Positions 55,080 through 64,000 of a stretch of DNA of 64,000 nucleotides are shown here, piece after piece. The DNA is from Papaver somniferum (taxonomy: Eukaryota; Streptophyta; Magnoliopsida; Ranunculales; Papaveraceae): NCBI RefSeq assembly GCF_003573695.1, contig NW_020639929.1, positions 1,330,406-1,394,405 of the forward strand, written 5' to 3'. The stretch's first letter is position 1. The number at the start of each line of letters is the position of its first letter. Below the pieces are notes generated by a model, which made no database searches, was not told the origin of the DNA, and worked only from the letters and a program-made list of their open reading frames with translations. Both the position numbers and the translations under genes were made by a program.

Positions 55080-57817
55080 AAGTGATTGTCTATGGACAAA
55101 GTCAAGACAATACAACTAATCGGTTCATACTTCGTGTGATCGTCTATGGATACGAGATCGAGACAATACAACAACGAAGTATGTTTACTTGATAAAAGGT
55201 TCGGACTTAACCAAACACAATAGGATTACTATCAAGTAAATAGGAATTAATGTTTGTGTAATTTACTTTAAATTATAATAACAACAATTATAATTGCGGA
55301 AAATAGAAGTAAATGACACAACAAGATTTTGTTAACGAGGAAACCGCAAATGCAGAAAAACCCAGGGACCTTGTCCAGAATTGAATACTCTCAGGATTAA
55401 GACGATATACAAAATAAAACCAACTTCGTATAGTTGAGACCAATAAACTAAACCTATAGTTCACCTAGTTCCGCCTGCATTCCCACGCCTCCAACTTGTA
55501 ATAAGTCATGTACTTGGAACAATTAATTTGGTTCGTATTCCAAATAGTAAAGGAACAAAAAAATTTTTTGGTAACAACTCTTTTTAACCAAGTGATGTGA
55601 GTTCGACAAAAGGCTCTTCCGTTAATCCCAATAAACTCCTTTGTCAGTTTCTTAGATCTATCTAATAACAACTACCAAAGTAATTTTCAAGATTTTGCAA
55701 TCAATACTTCGAATCACAAAGAATTGTATTGATGTCGATCTACTCAACTAATAAATCCAATCTACCACAAGGATAAACCGATTATAGTAGGATCCTCTTT
55801 AACCGAAACAATTATTTTGCACCCCAAAGATTATGAACCCAAATCAGAAATCTTCTTCGTCTTCAAATCTTCAAATATTCTTAGATCTTTAATAAACACC
55901 TTCAAAATATAAACTTGAATATATTGTGATCAATCACGCACAGAATGGAGTCTGTTAACAATGGATTATCACAAGACATCTTTAGATCTACAAACAGTCT
56001 AAATATCCCCGTCGAAACTTCGATCTAGTTTGAGTGAATCTTATATCATAAGAGAATATTCTCAAGCATAAACAAACTAGGTGCAATCAAAGTTCAACAA
56101 CCGTTAGTCAATCAAATCAATCAAAAACTAATAATAAACCGTAATTATCTAGTTTCCCACCAACAGTACTAATATAGCTTCTCAATCCCAAAGAAGTCTT
56201 TAAACTGAGCGGCCGTAAGAGATTTCGCCTAATTAGGTTACTTTCCTCTCCGAATAGGCGGCTCCACCAGTAACAACACAACTAGGTAGTTTTGCTGGCT
56301 CTGCGGATTAGTTTGCTCGAAATGCAAACTTTTATATTTATAGACCAAGGAAGTTTGGACACCAAGGAATTTCCAAAACCGAAAATATTCTCAAGATATG
56401 CAATATATATCCAAATTCGGTTTCCATAATTCCTGGAAATGCTTTGTCCAAACATTGACCGAATATCTCTTAGAAAATCTCCAAGTAGTAAATGTACATT
56501 ACTAATTTTTATTTTCCAGAAATAAAATTAAAAAGTTTAATTAAAAGATTCTCAACTTAGTCTTCGATCCGGGATTTTACTTTATCTATTAAGGAATATC
56601 TTTGAACAATAAAAGATAAGCGTTACTCCACATGTTCAAAGTATGTCGACATGTGAACTTAGTAAATCATCTTTCATATTTACTATCTTGGAACCGATTT
56701 GCCACACTTCCAAACAAGTTTAGAATTGGTTCATCTGACTTCCAAGAACTATGTGATTGATTAAGAACACTCAATCACCAATCATGGGTTTCATGGTTAT
56801 AACAAAACAAGTTTCGGTTCTACCTCCATGTGAGTAATGGATTTAGTCAAACTAGCTTTCCAAAAATTCGGTTGACTAGGTACTAGGATCGATTCCCACA
56901 TATGTATGGTATCTAACTTGTATTTGTTGAACATGTCCATAGGATCGGTTCCCAATGTCTAAAAACGTGTTGCACATGTTCGTAGGATCGGTTCCCAATA
57001 TCTAGAAACGTGTTGCACCTCTTACAAGGATCGATTCCTCTCTTGTGATTGGTTTCACCTCTTACTAGGATCGGTTTCCCTTTCCCTAGAGTTGGTCATA
57101 CCAATAACATTAAACCGATCATACCATCCCAGGTGATTACTTAAGATCGGTTTCACTAATGAAAGTCATACAAATACAAAAATCAGGCCTTGTGAATAGT
57201 TTACCAAGAACATAAACAAGTCATGAGCGGTTATACTAATCACACATATTGGTAGTTCAAAATATATGCAATGAATAACTATACCAATAAGCCTAGCAAT
57301 TTCCCTTTCGATTCACGAAACAAGTTAATGAATTTACTTCCTTTAAACGAATGTAAAACATTGTTTCCTAGGATGAAATTTTCACCTCATAGCCATACAT
57401 AATCACAATAGCATTCAAACGATTATGTCAATGTCTTATATACGAAGTTCAAAAGATAAGCGTTATACTTCGTATTGTATTCCTTAATACTACGTATAAC
57501 TAGAGTGTAATTATTCATGCTTCGCAGTTATGTTTTCAATATGCACTACTTGAAATATACGTTAAGGAATGAAACAGTTCTACTCAAATATCACTAACCT
57601 CAAGTGGAAGGATGATGTTGTCGTTGTAGCTCCTTACTTTTTCACTTCTTCAAGTCTTTGTAATACTTGTAATGTCTCATATCCTAATACTTTCAAGCTA
57701 ACCTATAGGAAGTTGACTCTAGTACATAATCAAGAGACTCTTTAAATGAGTTTTGGTTCACTAAAATATGACAACCAAACTTGATATACAAACGTTTGGT
57801 GGGTTCAACCGAGCTAT
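55080..57817 (-). mobile_element. 3' LTR of a second element of the long LTR family
   Basis: The minus strand starts TTTTAGAGCATAGCTCGG at 57817, immediately after a polypurine tract ACAAAGGGGGAGAT (complement of 57825-57838). It shares AAGATTTTGTTAACGAGGAAA and GCAAATGCAGAAAAACC with the solo LTR at 49413-53367. 56880-57080 holds a repeat of about 45 bp with AGGATCGGTTCCCAAT, in the LTR position where the other copy has its 64-bp repeat. The left limit is approximate. The LTR start base is changed from TGTTAG to TTTTAG. Confidence 0.65.
56880..57085. repeat. About 45-bp tandem repeat in the LTR
   Basis: AGGATCGGTTCCCAAT-TCTA-AAACGTGTTGCAC and diverged relatives recur at 56885, 56940, 56985, 57027 and 57067. 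Different in sequence from the 64-bp array in the sibling LTR. Confidence 0.75.
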
Positions 57818-59990
57818 GCTCTAAAAATCTCCCCCTTTGTCAATTTTAGTGACAAATCTCTTACATCATATGGATAAACAAATTACAAGAATTCATTACA
57901 CATACGCTTGATTCCCAAATTCAACAACACAATAACCTGTATACATTCAATCCATAAATGCCGTTGTTGACACTATGATAACAAAGTTAATGCTCCCCCT
58001 AAACGTAAGATAGGTAGATTTTATCAATCCATGCGTCTTTGTTGTTCCTTTGTAGTCCATATAACTACAAGTATCAATATGATATTCTACTCCCCCTTGG
58101 TCTATGCTTTACTCTTTCGTTAGATATAACGTTTAAGCACAAATGTCCTTTCCCTTAGTGATACCAATCAATATAAATTAATACCGGTATCACTTGTTTA
58201 CTCCATATATTTCTCCCCATTTTTGTCACAAAATGACAAAGGTACGAGCAAATAATGGACAAACCGAAAGGATCTTACAAATCTCATAATACTTGCAATC
58301 TATAGAGTTAAGCACAAGGGTTCCACATACCATTTTTGGTAACCACCATCAAAACCGAAACTACAAAGTAATTTTGTTTTGATATGTTACCAAGGAAACT
58401 ATTGCCCCCAGCAATTTTCCCTAATAGTTTAGCAAACCAAAAATTAACTAAGGACCTTAGTTCCTTTGCTAAACTTATTGTACAAATACAATCGCTTGTC
58501 CTATAAGACCAAAATAAAGATAACTCTATTTTTGTCATCAGGTTCTAATTATCCATATAACTTATACCTTTCACTTTTAAACAATACAAGTACTAGGTTG
58601 GTTAACTAGCATTTCTTGTTAAGACATTCGATTAGACTTGAATAACCGAAACCTCCACTTTGATAAGTCTAACTAAGATCAGAATTAACTTAGTTTCTCT
58701 TATCAGGAATCGAATTGGACTAAACAATTCATCCCGAAAACCTTTTCTTTCGTTAAGCCATAAAAAATTTATACAAACCAAATAAATCAACTTGCATAAT
58801 TATTCACCTCAATCGGAAGCAATTGAAACAACAGAGACATTAAAGCACCGCAATTTCACCGAAATTTAGTAAGCCTAAACAATTGATACCAAATAATAAA
58901 GCAAGATAACAATAGTTTTTCTTAACCGGAAACAATTGAATCACACACACATCCATATACAAATATCAATTGTACCGAAATTTTGTTAAGCAAAAGCAAT
59001 AAATATATGCAATAAACTCAGACTTTTCTTAAACAGGAAAACGATTAACTAACAAAGTCATTACATCAAATTTCGCATCCTCTTCTCCAATATGTTTGCA
59101 TCTTCTTCCAGGGAGAATTGATACCGAAATATCATTATGTTGTCATCCTTATGCAAAACAAAAGAATAACAACAACCAACCTTTACCAGAGAAAGGTTGA
59201 AAACCGGTTTTAACTATTGCAAGCAAAAGTTGAAAACCTCGAAATACATATGCTTTTATGCTAAACCAAACGATTCAACATATTGTGACTTTTTCACATA
59301 TTCTTTCAATCTGAACCCCTCATGATCCTTTGATAAAGCCTACCAACATGGGATAGAATTTAATCCTGCTAAACCAAAAAGTCACCCAAACCATAAGGGT
59401 TCATAACATATGAGATTGAATATTAAGGTCAGAAAACCGAAATCAAACATCCCATAACCATACATAGCAATACGATAAAGCATTCAAGCACAGGCTATGT
59501 AAACCAAAAACTATCACAAGAAAAATTATAAATCAAATAATTTTATTCATAATAACAGAGTTTTATTCATAATAGACTTTATACAATTATTGAAAGACAT
59601 CAAAAACTGATGTATATTTTCCTGGATTAAGTATTACATCATATAACTTAATTTCTAGTGGTGCTCTCATTATTTACCGAAGATTCCTCGGTATTCTGAA
59701 TCTTAAGTCTTCTCTTTTCTTTCTGATGATTGATTCTTTGTTTCATCGGATTTTATTTTCTTTACCTAATAAAAGGATATATGACCAAGTACACACAAGG
59801 CCTTTTGAGACTCGGAATCGGCTTTAGTTGCGTAAATTTATAAGTGCATAGGAACGTTTGCAGTTCCTCTTTGTAATACTTGGACGAATGAATCCCGCTA
59901 ATTCTTTTGACGGAATGATGAAGAGATTTTGAGGGGACAATCGGAAAAATGACTTTGGGTTCACACACCCTGTTAATTGTCACTAACACC
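57818..59990 (-). mobile_element. Internal 3' region of the same minus-strand element, non-coding
   Basis: On the minus strand this precedes the polypurine tract. It has several purine tracts of the GGGGGAG type (complements near 57835, 57990 and 58093), like those between pol and the 3' LTR of large copia elements. No RT, integrase or gag motif was found; ORFs at 58308-58538 and 59762-59989 have no features. The 5' LTR was not found. Confidence 0.45.
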
Positions 59991-60323
59991 GTTAGTTAAT
60001 TAATTAATTAAAATAAAATTAGAATTATAAACAGTTGAACGTTCGGTCAATTATTTAATAGGATCATAAAATGATTAGTTCTCTTAATTTTTATATAAAC
60101 CAAAGAGACCTATTTTTTAGAAACGGTAGGAGTGTCATTTAATGGGATCTAAAATCAAAATTTTCTAATAGAGAAATACAATGTTCTTCATGAGCAATTT
60201 TGTAACTAGAACAAAAAAACTTGAGAGTGCCTTTTTTTTTCTTAGATTCTTTATGGTCAAATAGTTCTGTAATTACTTTGTTGTAAGTTTATCAACATCA
60301 CAGACATTTCAATTTTTGTTTTA
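59991..60323. other. Gene-free AT-rich stretch
   Basis: Contains a TTAATTAATTAATTAA run near 59996-60011. Nothing else recognisable. Confidence 0.4.
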
Positions 60324-60325
60324 TA

Positions 60326-60432
60326 CTATTTCCGTTTCTGAAAAAATGTTATTTTCATTTTTTTCAGTTTAACCTTTTTTTTATGCTAAAATGAAAAAGT
60401 GAAACTAACATTTTTTTCGGAAACAGAAAGAG
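60326..60432. mobile_element. Stowaway MITE (Tc1/mariner type), 107 bp
   Basis: Ends CTATTTCCGTTTCTGAAAAA and, on the complement, CTCTTTCTGTTTCCGAAAAA, flanked by TA (60324-60325, 60433-60434). Nearly the whole element is a hairpin. Termini fit the CTCCCTCCGT-type Stowaway consensus. Confidence 0.85.
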
Positions 60433-60498
60433 TATTTTTATAGAAATGTTTTGAGGCCACACCCTCAAGAAAAAGTAGATGATTCAAAAAGAGTTTCA

Positions 60499-60951
60499 AT
60501 GGAATTTGAAGTATCTATATTGACATATCACCTCAAGTTCTGCGATCAAGAAAATCAAAAAAGCTTAATTTGTACACATAACATATGTCTAGATTGTAAC
60601 TACCACACGTCTTTCCAATTTACACAATGGTTGTCATGGATCAGTACTGCTAATCCATCACGCACATTTACACATCAAATTCAGCCAAACCAGTGGATAT
60701 TCGATTTTATGAAAGTTCATTTTGAAAAGTATCCTCTCTCTTCGTTGACTAGAAAAAATATACGGATAACAAAATATCAATTGCCAGATAGTTTAAAGAA
60801 CTTGGAGGAATGTCTCTTTCTTGGTGCTCTTGGTGTAGGTGAGCTCCTCATCTTTGTTATTGAGAAATCGATCTATCTGTGTTTCGGACGATCTATTCTC
60901 ATTGTACCAAATGGTGTGAACAAGAAATCCAAAGAATGTATGTCCAACTAG
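60499..60951 (+). CDS. Uncharacterised ORF, 150 codons
   Basis: Open from an ATG at 60499 (the frame is open further upstream to 60451 without ATG). The protein is rich in hydrophobic and aromatic residues; WIFDFMKVHFEKYPLSS and LEECLFLGALGVGELLIFV near the middle and end loosely recall the F-box-associated domain of plant F-box proteins, and the length would make it only a C-terminal piece. The final 30 residues (VPNGVNKKSKECMSN) look unordered. It lies just after a Stowaway MITE and has no visible promoter or partner exon. It may be a fragment of a host gene or an exon of a larger one; the family is not established. Confidence 0.3.
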   Translation: MEFEVSILTYHLKFCDQENQKSLICTHNICLDCNYHTSFQFTQWLSWISTANPSRTFTHQIQPNQWIFDFMKVHFEKYPLSSLTRKNIRITKYQLPDSLKNLEECLFLGALGVGELLIFVIEKSIYLCFGRSILIVPNGVNKKSKECMSN

Positions 60952-61157
60952 TGATATTTTGACCGATGTCTCTGAATTATAGAGTTAAAGTCATTTTGAT
61001 GGTGATACCAATAATCTGAGTTAGAAACATGTCAACACCAAATTCTTTAACGCTACCGAAATAAAAATTAGAAAAATATTTTAGTCATATTTTAGACTAT
61101 ATATGTCGTCCTGTTGCCATAACAGTGTTGGCCCTGTTGGGTATTCCTTTTCTTGGG

Positions 61158-61358
61158 CAGGGGCGGAGCCAGCCCATTGCATGGGGTTGCAATTGCACCT
61201 CTACCCAAACTGACTCAAAGCCTAATTTAGGCCTAACAAGATTTTTTTTTCTTTTCATATACAAGCCTATTTTTGTTTCTTTGCATCCTTAAAAATATTT
61301 TTCTACACCCTTAACAAATTTTTACACCCCCATCTCGTAATTCGTAGCTCCGCCCCTG
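61158..61358. mobile_element. hAT-type MITE, CAGGGGCGGA ends
   Basis: Ends CAGGGGCGGAGC and, on the complement, CAGGGGCGGAGC. Flanks TTCTTGGG (61150-61157) and TTATTGGG (61359-61366) form an 8-bp TSD with one mismatch. CAGGGGCGGA is a widespread plant hAT MITE terminus. 201 bp, non-coding. Confidence 0.88.
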
Positions 61359-61366
61359 TTATTGGG

Positions 61367-61999
61367 TGTCGTTTCTTTCTTCCTTTTCGTGAAATAAGTC
61401 GTATTCTCTTCTTGATATTGACATACATATAAAAACTTGAATTGGGGTCTTTATTTCTCCATCAGGCCTAGAAATGGAAAATTTATGATTTTGAAGCGAC
61501 AAAATAAAAAGAGGGAACCAACCATTGAGATATTTTTTCTGGGGCTATGCAGCGGACGGATTGAAGTTGAAGTTTGGGTTGCCTTCTGAAAAAAGTCACA
61601 TGTAGTAAAAGTTAAAAGAGGATGAGTGACGTGACTTTACATGGGTCACTCCCTTTTTTGTTTTTCTTATAGGACACTCACGAGATGCAATTGAAGTCTA
61701 GTTACCAATTTGGCGAACAGTGAAAATTTGTCTCGGCAAAATTACGTGCCTTAACTAGCTACGCGATACTAAATTCGGTCAGTTATTCGCCAATTCTGTA
61801 AAATGTGGGAAACGTGTAATTTCGTGGTTAATGTGATTCATTCGTGTTTAATGTGATTCATATATCTCAAGTCCGCCTATATATGTCTAATAATTGATAT
61901 CTTTCTGAGCAATTTTATAAATAAATCTTTACGAGCGCTATTAAAATATCTCTTAGTTACACAACCTACCATTTTCATCTTAATTAGATAAGATTACAT
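61367..61999. other. Gene-free stretch
   Basis: No ORF or bounded repeat. 61820-61865 has a short direct repeat of TTTAATGTGATTCAT/GGTTAATGTGATTCAT. Confidence 0.4.
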
Positions 62000-62110
62000 A
62001 AATGTATGGGGTTTGTGAGAACCATCAAATGGTTCAATGGTTCTCATACTCCTTTTCATAAGAGAAGTTGTGTTTCGAACCTGATAATTGTTAAAAAATT
62101 CCAAAATAAA
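62000..62110 (+). mobile_element. Possible tRNA-derived SINE head
   Basis: TGGTTCAATGGTTCTCA (62028-62044) resembles box A and GTGTTTCGAACCTG (62069-62082) resembles box B, about 35 bases apart. Two related AATT-CCTAAATAAAA-GATTTAGGAAA blocks follow (62095-62165). No A-tail or TSD read. Confidence 0.4.
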
Positions 62111-62194
62111 AAATTTAGGAAAAATTTGGGACCACAAATTCCTAAATAAAAGATTTAGGAAAGATGAGGGACCACTGTTGTATGTGACACAGAT

Positions 62195-62888
62195 CCTAGT
62201 TAGCAATTCGGGATTCGGCAAACGTACGGAACGACAAACGTACGAGTATTATACGGTTTTGTAAAAACCAGATTCGATCCAAAATTCGGTCAACGGGACG
62301 TGATTCGTCATTAATTCGGAACGGCATACGTACGTGTATAATTCAATTTATAAATGTGAGTTCGGCTCTGAAAATTCGGTATCTATATATAACAAATAAT
62401 TTGTATTTATAAGGTCATAGACCAATTTTTATGCATATGTGTGAGTTATTTAAGGAAAAAATAAACTCAATATGATGATATTAATAATATATACAACATT
62501 AGTTATCCAAGAGGACGTCGTATGGTGGTTTAGATGCTTGGTTAGTGATTTTGAGATCTCTCTCACCTTCACCTTCAAATCTCTTCAGTCGTTTTTGTTT
62601 CATAAAAATTACAACACGTTTAATATTCGGTCGTGTATGTTCGGGAGGCAGTAAAGCCCAAAAAGTGGAGTCTTTGAAAAGTAAAAGCCAAAGAATTTAT
62701 GGCGAATTAAGCGGACGTATCATTCGGGATACGTAAAATTCGTGAACGATTCGCGAATAATCCGGGAATGCCACATAATACGCGACTTGGGTTCGGAGTT
62801 GCAAACGTACGCGAATAAAACGGTAAAATTCGTGATACGGAAAAATTCGCGAATGATTCGCGAATCATTCGCGAACTTACTAACTAGG
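62195..62888 (-). mobile_element. CCTAGTTAG-ended element with perfect 8-bp TSD (copy 2)
   Basis: Ends CCTAGTTAG and CTAACTAGG, flanked exactly by ACACAGAT (62187-62194 and 62889-62896). Its complement matches 14938-15612 along the whole length, including the GTTCGCGAATGATTCGCG end, CGTACGTATGCCGTTCCG-type sequence and the CCGAATTTTCAGAG block. Length 694 bp against 675 bp for the other copy. The ORFs at 62472-62654 and 62545-62736 are not conserved between copies, so a protein is unlikely. Confidence 0.92.
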
Positions 62889-62923
62889 ACACAGATTGAA
62901 GATCCATTTAGTGTTAGTTAATA

Positions 62924-63162
62924 CTCCCTCCGTCCTAGTTTATTTGTCAAAATTGAGTTTTTTTAGCAAAAGTGTACCAAAAAATTACTATATTTTCCGC
63001 CAAAATTTTCTAATTATTAAGAAATAAATAAAAACTAAGATATAAAAACTAAAATAGTAAACAAGTAATTTGGAAGATTGATGGCATATGTGGAAATAAT
63101 TTGAATTTGTTTCAAGTTTTTGAAAAATACTATTTTTGGCAAGTAAATTAGAACGAAGGGAG
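62924..63162. mobile_element. Stowaway MITE, 239 bp
   Basis: Ends CTCCCTCCGTCCTAGTTTAT and, on the complement, CTCCCTTCGTTCTAATTTAC, flanked by TA (62922-62923 and 63163-63164). These are the classical Stowaway termini and TSD. It lies 27 bp beyond the TSD of the preceding element. Confidence 0.9.
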
Positions 63163-63164
63163 TA

Positions 63165-64000
63165 TAAGAAAGATAGAGAAGGTTATAATTTGTTTAGCAA
63201 TTTTAATAAGATAATTCTTCTGGAAAAAATTAAAAGCAAAGCTCAACAATATTCAGTATTTCAAAAAAAGGTACGCTTATAGTTAGACTCTGCAACAAGG
63301 TAATCAATCATGTGCGAGCCTGACTCAGTGTGACTCGCCACTGAGTTGATCCAATTCATACCAAACCCAGTTAGCTTAGATTCAAAAGGGTATGATTAGG
63401 TTAACTACTCAGTGTGACCCGCCATTCACTGCTCCTACCATTGCAAATTAGAAATCTAATGGCGGTTCTGGTTGTGGCAACAACCACATGTAGATTTGTT
63501 CCAGTTGAAATTTTTCCTTTTTACCTTTGGAAGAACAATTTTAGAGACTAAATGAAATCTAGTGATTACTAGCTCGCTCTTTTGATGACCCTCTCGTAAT
63601 GAGGTTTTATTGTACTTCTTAAATATTATGTTTGCTTATCTTTACTGATAGTGTGATAGAAGGTTGGTTAGTATGAAAAAGAAGAAGAAGATATAATGCA
63701 GGGAAAATTCGGATATAACCAGGGGTAACCTTGTGGTAATGAATATTACCATCTAATGTCTCCGAATACTTCTGTTTCTGTTATCTTCTTATTTCCACCA
63801 CCATTTTCCAACGCACCACTACCACTATAACCACCGAGCTGCCATTAGTGGAGTCTTTAGAGTTTTTGTTTTGTTTTGTAAATACAGTAACCAATTAATT
63901 ACTTTCTCTCTCATTATGTTATAGAAACTAGGACTTAACCCGTGCCGTAAAGGCACAGGCATAGTTTTTATTTGGTTATGCATTTTTTTTACGTATGGAT
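63165..64000. other. Gene-free end of window
   Basis: 63320-63435 repeats CTCAGTGTGACTCGCCA/CTCAGTGTGACCCGCCA. 63938-63960 holds a small hairpin, CCCGTGCC-GTAAA-GGCACAGG. No coding sequence recognised; a gene or element may continue past the window. Confidence 0.4.

Noticed and set aside
59762..59989. 75-codon minus-strand ORF as a retroelement protein
   Set aside because: No RT, integrase, protease or gag motif could be read.
63938..63960. Helitron terminus (hairpin near CCCGTGCC)
   Set aside because: A small hairpin is present, but no TC start or CTRR end with an A/T insertion site could be shown before the window ends.

Overview
This looks like nuclear DNA from a flowering plant. It is AT-rich, has one intron-containing plant receptor-kinase gene, and is otherwise made of nested transposable elements of plant type: LINE, Ty1-copia, Ty3-gypsy-like and Cassandra-type LTR elements, PIF/Harbinger, hAT, Mutator-like, CACTA-like and Stowaway elements. 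One long-LTR family resembles repeats I associate with poppies (Papaveraceae), but that is a recollection and not a test. All boundaries below were read by eye.

1-7.9 kb is a pile of retroelement pieces. It holds a minus-strand LTR (1-2630) split by a 1.4-kb terminal-inverted-repeat (TIR) element, two Cassandra-type elements carrying 5S-rRNA-like segments (2881-3170, 7208-7796), a plus-strand fragment of a long LTR family (from 4936), and a Mutator-like element with a 9-bp target-site duplication (TSD; 5909-7014). 8.0-16 kb contains two diverged copies of one segment. Copy 1 (about 8080-11440) carries a hAT-like insertion. Copy 2 (about 11950-15960) lacks it but has its own insertions, including an 8-bp-TSD element nested inside a MITE.

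16.06-18.67 kb (minus) is the only convincing host gene: an LRR-XII (Xa21/EFR-type) receptor kinase of about 800-840 residues, one intron, a shortened LRR domain and a non-RD kinase core. 19-32 kb is again repeat-derived: a gag fragment behind an LTR-like region, related LTR-like regions around 25.4 and 27.3-29.3 kb, a Tourist MITE, a CGGCCGATA-rich element and a probable tRNA-related SINE. 32.6-38.9 kb is a nearly full-length but dead plant L1-type LINE (plus).

39332-48006 is a degenerate Ty1-copia element with 158-bp LTRs and a perfect AAAAT TSD. A Tourist MITE sits in its left LTR, and its leader holds a foldback element that in turn holds a hAT-like element. 48.9-55 kb is a decayed PIF/Harbinger element with convergent transposase and Myb/SANT-type ORFs. 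Its transposase is split by a solo LTR (49413-53367), which is itself split by another solo LTR (49631-51088, GATCA TSD). 55-59.9 kb is the 3' end of a further minus-strand element of the same long-LTR family. The last 4 kb holds one unidentified ORF and several short MITEs with recognisable TSDs.

No rRNA array, tRNA gene, CRISPR or prokaryotic feature was seen. The main value of the window is a readable insertion stratigraphy, backed by TSDs, empty sites and exact reading-frame rejoining.
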